Part shown: positions 60,450 through 64,000 of the stretch, in pieces
How positions within the stretch are numbered: position 1 is the stretch's first letter
Layout of the letters: every line of letters starts with the position of its first letter
NCBI GenBank assembly: GCA_029948255.1
Contig: JALIZF010001814.1
Coordinates: 434,001-498,000, forward strand
Direction: 5' to 3'
Length of the DNA stretch: 64,000 bases
From: Telmatactis stephensoni
Lineage: Eukaryota; Cnidaria; Anthozoa; Actiniaria; Isophelliidae
Position numbers and translations under genes: made by a program
Notes under the pieces: generated by a model
The model's input: the letters and a program-made list of their open reading frames with translations, nothing else
Database searches by the model: none
Told to the model about the DNA's origin: nothing

Positions 60450-60950
60450 GAATCATACGTACTGATTGCGGCGTAGATTGTGTACATTGCAGCTTCACGG
60501 TACACGTACGGAAATGTTGCGCGCACTTAATTATACATACTGATTGCTGCGTAGAATGTGATATTGCTTTACGATACGACAATTAATGTTGCGCGCACTA
60601 AATTACACATACTGATTGCGGAGTAGAATATGAACTCTGAAGCTTTATGGTATACGTTCGGAAATGTTGCGCGCACTAAATTACACATACTGATTGCGGA
60701 ATAGAATATGAACTCTGAAACTTTATGGTATACGTTCGGAAATGGTGCGCGCACTGAATTGCACATATTGATTGCGGAGTAGAATGTGACATTGCTTTAC
60801 GGTACGACAATAAATGTTGCGCGTACTGAATTGCACATACTGATTGCGGAGCAGAATACGAACTGTGAAAACTTTATGGTATATACGTACGGAAATGTTG
60901 CGCGCACTGAATTCGACACATACTGATTGCGGAGTAGAATACAAACTGAA
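60450..60950. repeat. Tandem array, about 60-75 bp unit, seven copies, upstream of FReD 2
   Basis: Unit landmarks are ATGTTGCGCGCACT, TTACACATACTGATTGCGG and AGTAGAAT followed by TTTATGGTATACGTTCGG or TTTACGGTACGACAAT, so two subtypes alternate. A lone diverged unit is about 1.1 kb upstream of FReD 1. Not a CRISPR: units are head to tail without unique spacers. Confidence 0.85.
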
Positions 60951-61911
60951 AATATTTTGAGAAATTTTCATATTCTACAAAGACTACAAATTTCCACTTA
61001 AAACAAAAGAAATTAGTTTTTGTCAAATTTTTCCTTCTCAGTTTCTCAGACTTATTCATCTTATTTTTTTTCGAGTATCATTGGCGTTCAAAGTTGTAAT
61101 TAAGTTGAAATTAAAAGGAGAACGAGCCCCTACTGTGAATTAAATTGCTTCTACTACATCATTGTTGTAGCATGAATAATAATAAAATATATATTGAATG
61201 AATTAACACTTGGTAAATTGCTAATAAACTTAACTTTATTTAACTTTCTCAACTTTCGCCGAAAACATTGATGTAGTACCGTGCTTGAAGTTTTCAAATT
61301 CTGAGAACCTATTAACTTTAACAAAAAAGCCGAAAGAAAAAATAACTCACGAACTCACGCATTGTGAAGAGAAATTCAATAACTCTTTCTTTAGCATAAA
61401 CAATTTGTTAATTACCGTATATTTTTTGTGTTTGCTAAAAGTTAATAAAATACCGAATGTTTAGTTATTACCACCTTGCAAGCTTCGTTTCAAAGCTTTG
61501 TTAACTTTTAACAAACAAAAAAAACTGAGATCTAAGGTATTTAACCAATTGTTCAGTTACACTACAGATAGGTTGTAGATATAATAAGTCAGTTGATTTT
61601 TCATTGAAATGTATAGTGCGTTTGTAAACTTTTCCTTTGATCTATATTTCGTCTTTATAAGAAGCTTCATATAGGTTCTGTAAACTACATGATGAGGGAA
61701 GCTAGTCGTCAGTAAAGTCCATTAAGTTTTAATATTAATTTCATTGTGAAAATCTATATTAAAGCTTAAAAATAAAACTAAGACTCATCACGTGGTGAGG
61801 CAACATTTATTTTTAATTTGTTTTTGGGCAGTAAGCCTGACACGGTAGTCCTCTGAAAACTCTTTTCGGCAAACAGATTTACAAAACTCCAAAGCGGCTT
61901 ATTTTGCCAGA

Positions 61912-64000
61912 ATGTCTGTCAATAGGGCACTAATAATTATCATTGTTTTCCTTGCACTATTTTTCATTTTATTTCGTTCGTCGAGTCCATTTCAACTGCC
62001 CGGCGATCTTCCTGTCTTTGATCAAACTGGCTACTTTCACAGGTTCCTCTGGATAAAAAGCAACAAGAAGCTGCAACAAAGAGAAATCCAAAGTGTTGAA
62101 GTGTACGATGATATGGCCTGTGTTCTGCAGTGTTTTCGTATGGTAAAGGACGGCTGTGAGTCTGTTAACTTCAAGAAACAGTCCAAGAATGGACGACACC
62201 AGTGTGATTTACTGTCTGTGAACGGTTCCATGAAAACTGATGACCTGATAGACGATGATGAATACGATCATCTGATCATACTACAGGTCAGTAAACTGTC
62301 AAGGCAGAATTTTTATCATGTTTTAAGGTGTCTCCAAGGAGTTTTTTTAATCACAAAATCTTTCTATTAACGTATTTAGTTTTTATTGCACATATGTGTG
62401 CCACGCTTCCATTATGGGTACCCCTTAGTTGTAAATGAATTTCGTTTCCATTTTGAATTTTAATTTGCAGGTTTATAAAAACTGTAGACCGAATTTTTAT
62501 CATGTTTTAAGGTGGCTCGAATGAGTATTTAATTTTATCGCATTACCTATTAGTGTATTTAGTTTTTATCAAGCATATGATATCTTGTGTCTTGTATGCG
62601 CTTCTATTATTGGTATCCTTCAGTTGTAGCTAAATTTCGTTTCCATTTTGGATTTTACAGATTGATAAAAACTGTATGGACATTTTGAAGAGAATCAACC
62701 AGGCGGTCAATAATGTTTATGAGATAGTCGTCATCCCACCGACACCAGTTGAAATCTACTGTGACATGGGAACTACTGGTGGAGGTTGGACTGTCATCCA
62801 GAAACGACTTGATGGCTCGGTCGATTTCTACCGAGGCTGGGACGACTATAAAAGGGGGTTTGGAAACAAGCTCGGGGAGTATTGGTTGGGACTGGACACC
62901 ATACACGCTATGACGTCCCAGGGGAGTTACCGACTGCGAGTGGATTTGGAGGACTTTGAAGGAAATAAGCGATATGCCGAGTACGACTCGTTTTACGTTG
63001 CAGATGAAGCAGATAAATACCGTCTCACAATAGGAGCATATTCAGGTTCTTAGTCGTGTAATATCTTGCTAATTCAACATTTATTTATTATAATTATCAT
63101 GCAGCATCACTATTATCATTGTTATAATACCTCAATCACCAGCTTAATTTGGTTATCACTGTGATTGAATAGAAAATAGAAAAAGCATACTACTTTATTC
63201 CTGCACATATTCTGTTCTGCGTCGGGTGGATCAGGGTGGATTGTGGATCCACGCGAGAGGGGTATTCTGGGTACTACTCATAAGGCCCGAACGAACGTAA
63301 CAACAACAACAACGCGGTTTAACAAGAGGGTCCTGGGACTACGCAGGGATCCCACTCAGCACAGTCCAGTTCAGCACAATCACCACCATCATAATTTTCA
63401 TCATTGTCGTTGTCGCAATCATCATCATCACCAGGTCATCATCGTCATCTTTATTCTTGGCTGTTTTGTAGTAGTATCAAGCTAGTATCGTTACTTTGTG
63501 GCTTTGTGTGCATCTCACCACTTCGCATTTCATGTCCTCTTCTCATTTCATCTCATCTCATCTCATCTCATCTCATCTATAATCCCTTCTCATGTCGTCT
63601 CCTCTCATCTTGATAACCTCACCTCACATTATTAAATTTTCCGTTTATGTTCGTGTTTGTGCTTGTTTTTGTTTTGTTTTGTCTCGTTCTGTTTTGTTTT
63701 ATTTGATTTTACATTTGCGTTCTTGTTTTAGGAACGGCTGGGGATTCGTTGCTGTATCACAATAACAAACACTTCACCACGAAAGACAACGATAATGATG
63801 ACGGCAATGGTAATTGTGCTCACAAATATAAGGGCAGCTGGTGGTATGGCGGTTGTCACCAAGCAAACCTTAATGGTCCGTATCACCCGTCTGGACCACT
63901 AGCATCCTCGTTACATCAAAAAGGAATGAGCTGGTTAACCTGGTTGGGTCATGGTTATTCTCTTAAGAGAGTCGAGATGAAAATTCGACCAAATGACGTT
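61912..64000 (+). CDS. Secreted PAN/apple plus fibrinogen-domain protein, FReD gene 2 (window ends at its last codon)
   Basis: Exons 61912-62286, 62661-63045 and 63732-64000 encode 343 residues in continuous phase; by comparison with gene 1 only the stop is outside the window. Signal peptide ([16 protein letters not shown]), PAN-type module ([20 protein letters not shown] to HQCDLLS), then the fibrinogen domain with [36 protein letters not shown] and [16 protein letters not shown]. Exon 2 is almost identical to gene 1; exon 3 and the PAN module differ more, for example DDGNGN against ENPNN before NCAH. Intron 1 holds a duplicated acceptor region. Confidence 0.92.
62307..62680. repeat. Tandem duplication of intron/exon boundary in FReD 2 intron 1
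   Basis: About 185 bp (GAATTTTTATCATGTTTTAA through TTCGTTTCCATTTTG, an acceptor, then TATAAAAACTGTA) occurs twice, at 62307-62487 and 62490-62680. The second acceptor (TTTTACAG) starts the real exon 2. The first (AATTTGCAG) leads into a 20-base remnant of the same exon beginning GTTTATAAAAACTGTAGA. Confidence 0.8.

Larger units (their letters stand above)
57707..61911. other. Intergenic between the two FReD genes
   Basis: No gene recognised. Holds twin 158-bp MITEs (57853-58010, 59102-59259), a GC-ended foldback (59544-59954), a Penelope-type hairpin (60286-60317) and a tandem array (60450-60950). Confidence 0.65.

Noticed and set aside
60450..60950. Regular repeats suggesting CRISPR
   Set aside because: Eukaryotic context, head-to-tail units with internal similarity throughout and no unique spacers.

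Overview
The window reads as AT-rich nuclear DNA of a cnidarian, most likely a reef-building or related anthozoan coral. I infer this from multi-exon genes with GT/AG introns, lineage-typical families (orphan class A GPCRs, a TRPM2-like protein with an intact Nudix domain, secreted cyclophilins, PAN plus fibrinogen-domain proteins) and very dense short foldback transposons. Species is not determinable from the sequence alone.

Layout. 1-612 holds the 3' end of an intronless class A GPCR. 613-5219 is gene-poor and rich in repeats. 5220-12008 (+) holds ten exons encoding the C-terminal coiled coil and a catalytically complete NUDT9-H (ADP-ribose hydrolase-like) domain of a TRPM2-type channel; the channel part is not in the window. 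12.0-16.0 kb holds SINEs and other repeats. 16.06-45.74 kb is an array of four secretory-pathway cyclophilins (peptidyl-prolyl isomerases): gene 1 (-, 16.06-19.64 kb), gene 2 (-, 21.34-35.01 kb), gene 3 (-, 37.14-41.05 kb) and a PPIB-like gene 4 (+, 41.75-45.74 kb). Genes 2 and 3 lie in a segmental duplication of about 5 kb. Gene 2's intron 2 has been expanded by two nested transposons: a 9-bp-TSD foldback element (23910-31918) which was itself hit by a 6.6-kb element (23970-30576). The inner element has TIRs of about 0.6 kb and a large protein with paired CxxC/HxxxC modules, a PIN/FEN1-like nuclease signature and a C-terminal CXC-type cysteine module. The undamaged paralogous site in gene 3 shows the pre-insertion state. 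48.58-49.55 kb (-) is a complete single-exon GPCR. 52.16-52.95 kb (+) holds the last two exons of a 3CxxC zinc-finger gene. 55.20-57.71 kb and 61.91-64.00 kb (+) are two tandem secreted PAN/apple plus fibrinogen-domain (FReD) genes; the second lacks only its stop because the window ends.

Recurring themes are local tandem duplication (cyclophilins, FReD genes, intronic and promoter repeats) and foldback DNA transposons in nearly every intron. Several of the foldbacks are near-perfect palindromes that would form long RNA hairpins if transcribed. Three loci carry a hairpin motif resembling the hammerhead-like termini of Penelope-like retroelements. The most unusual item is the inner transposon and its nuclease-like protein.
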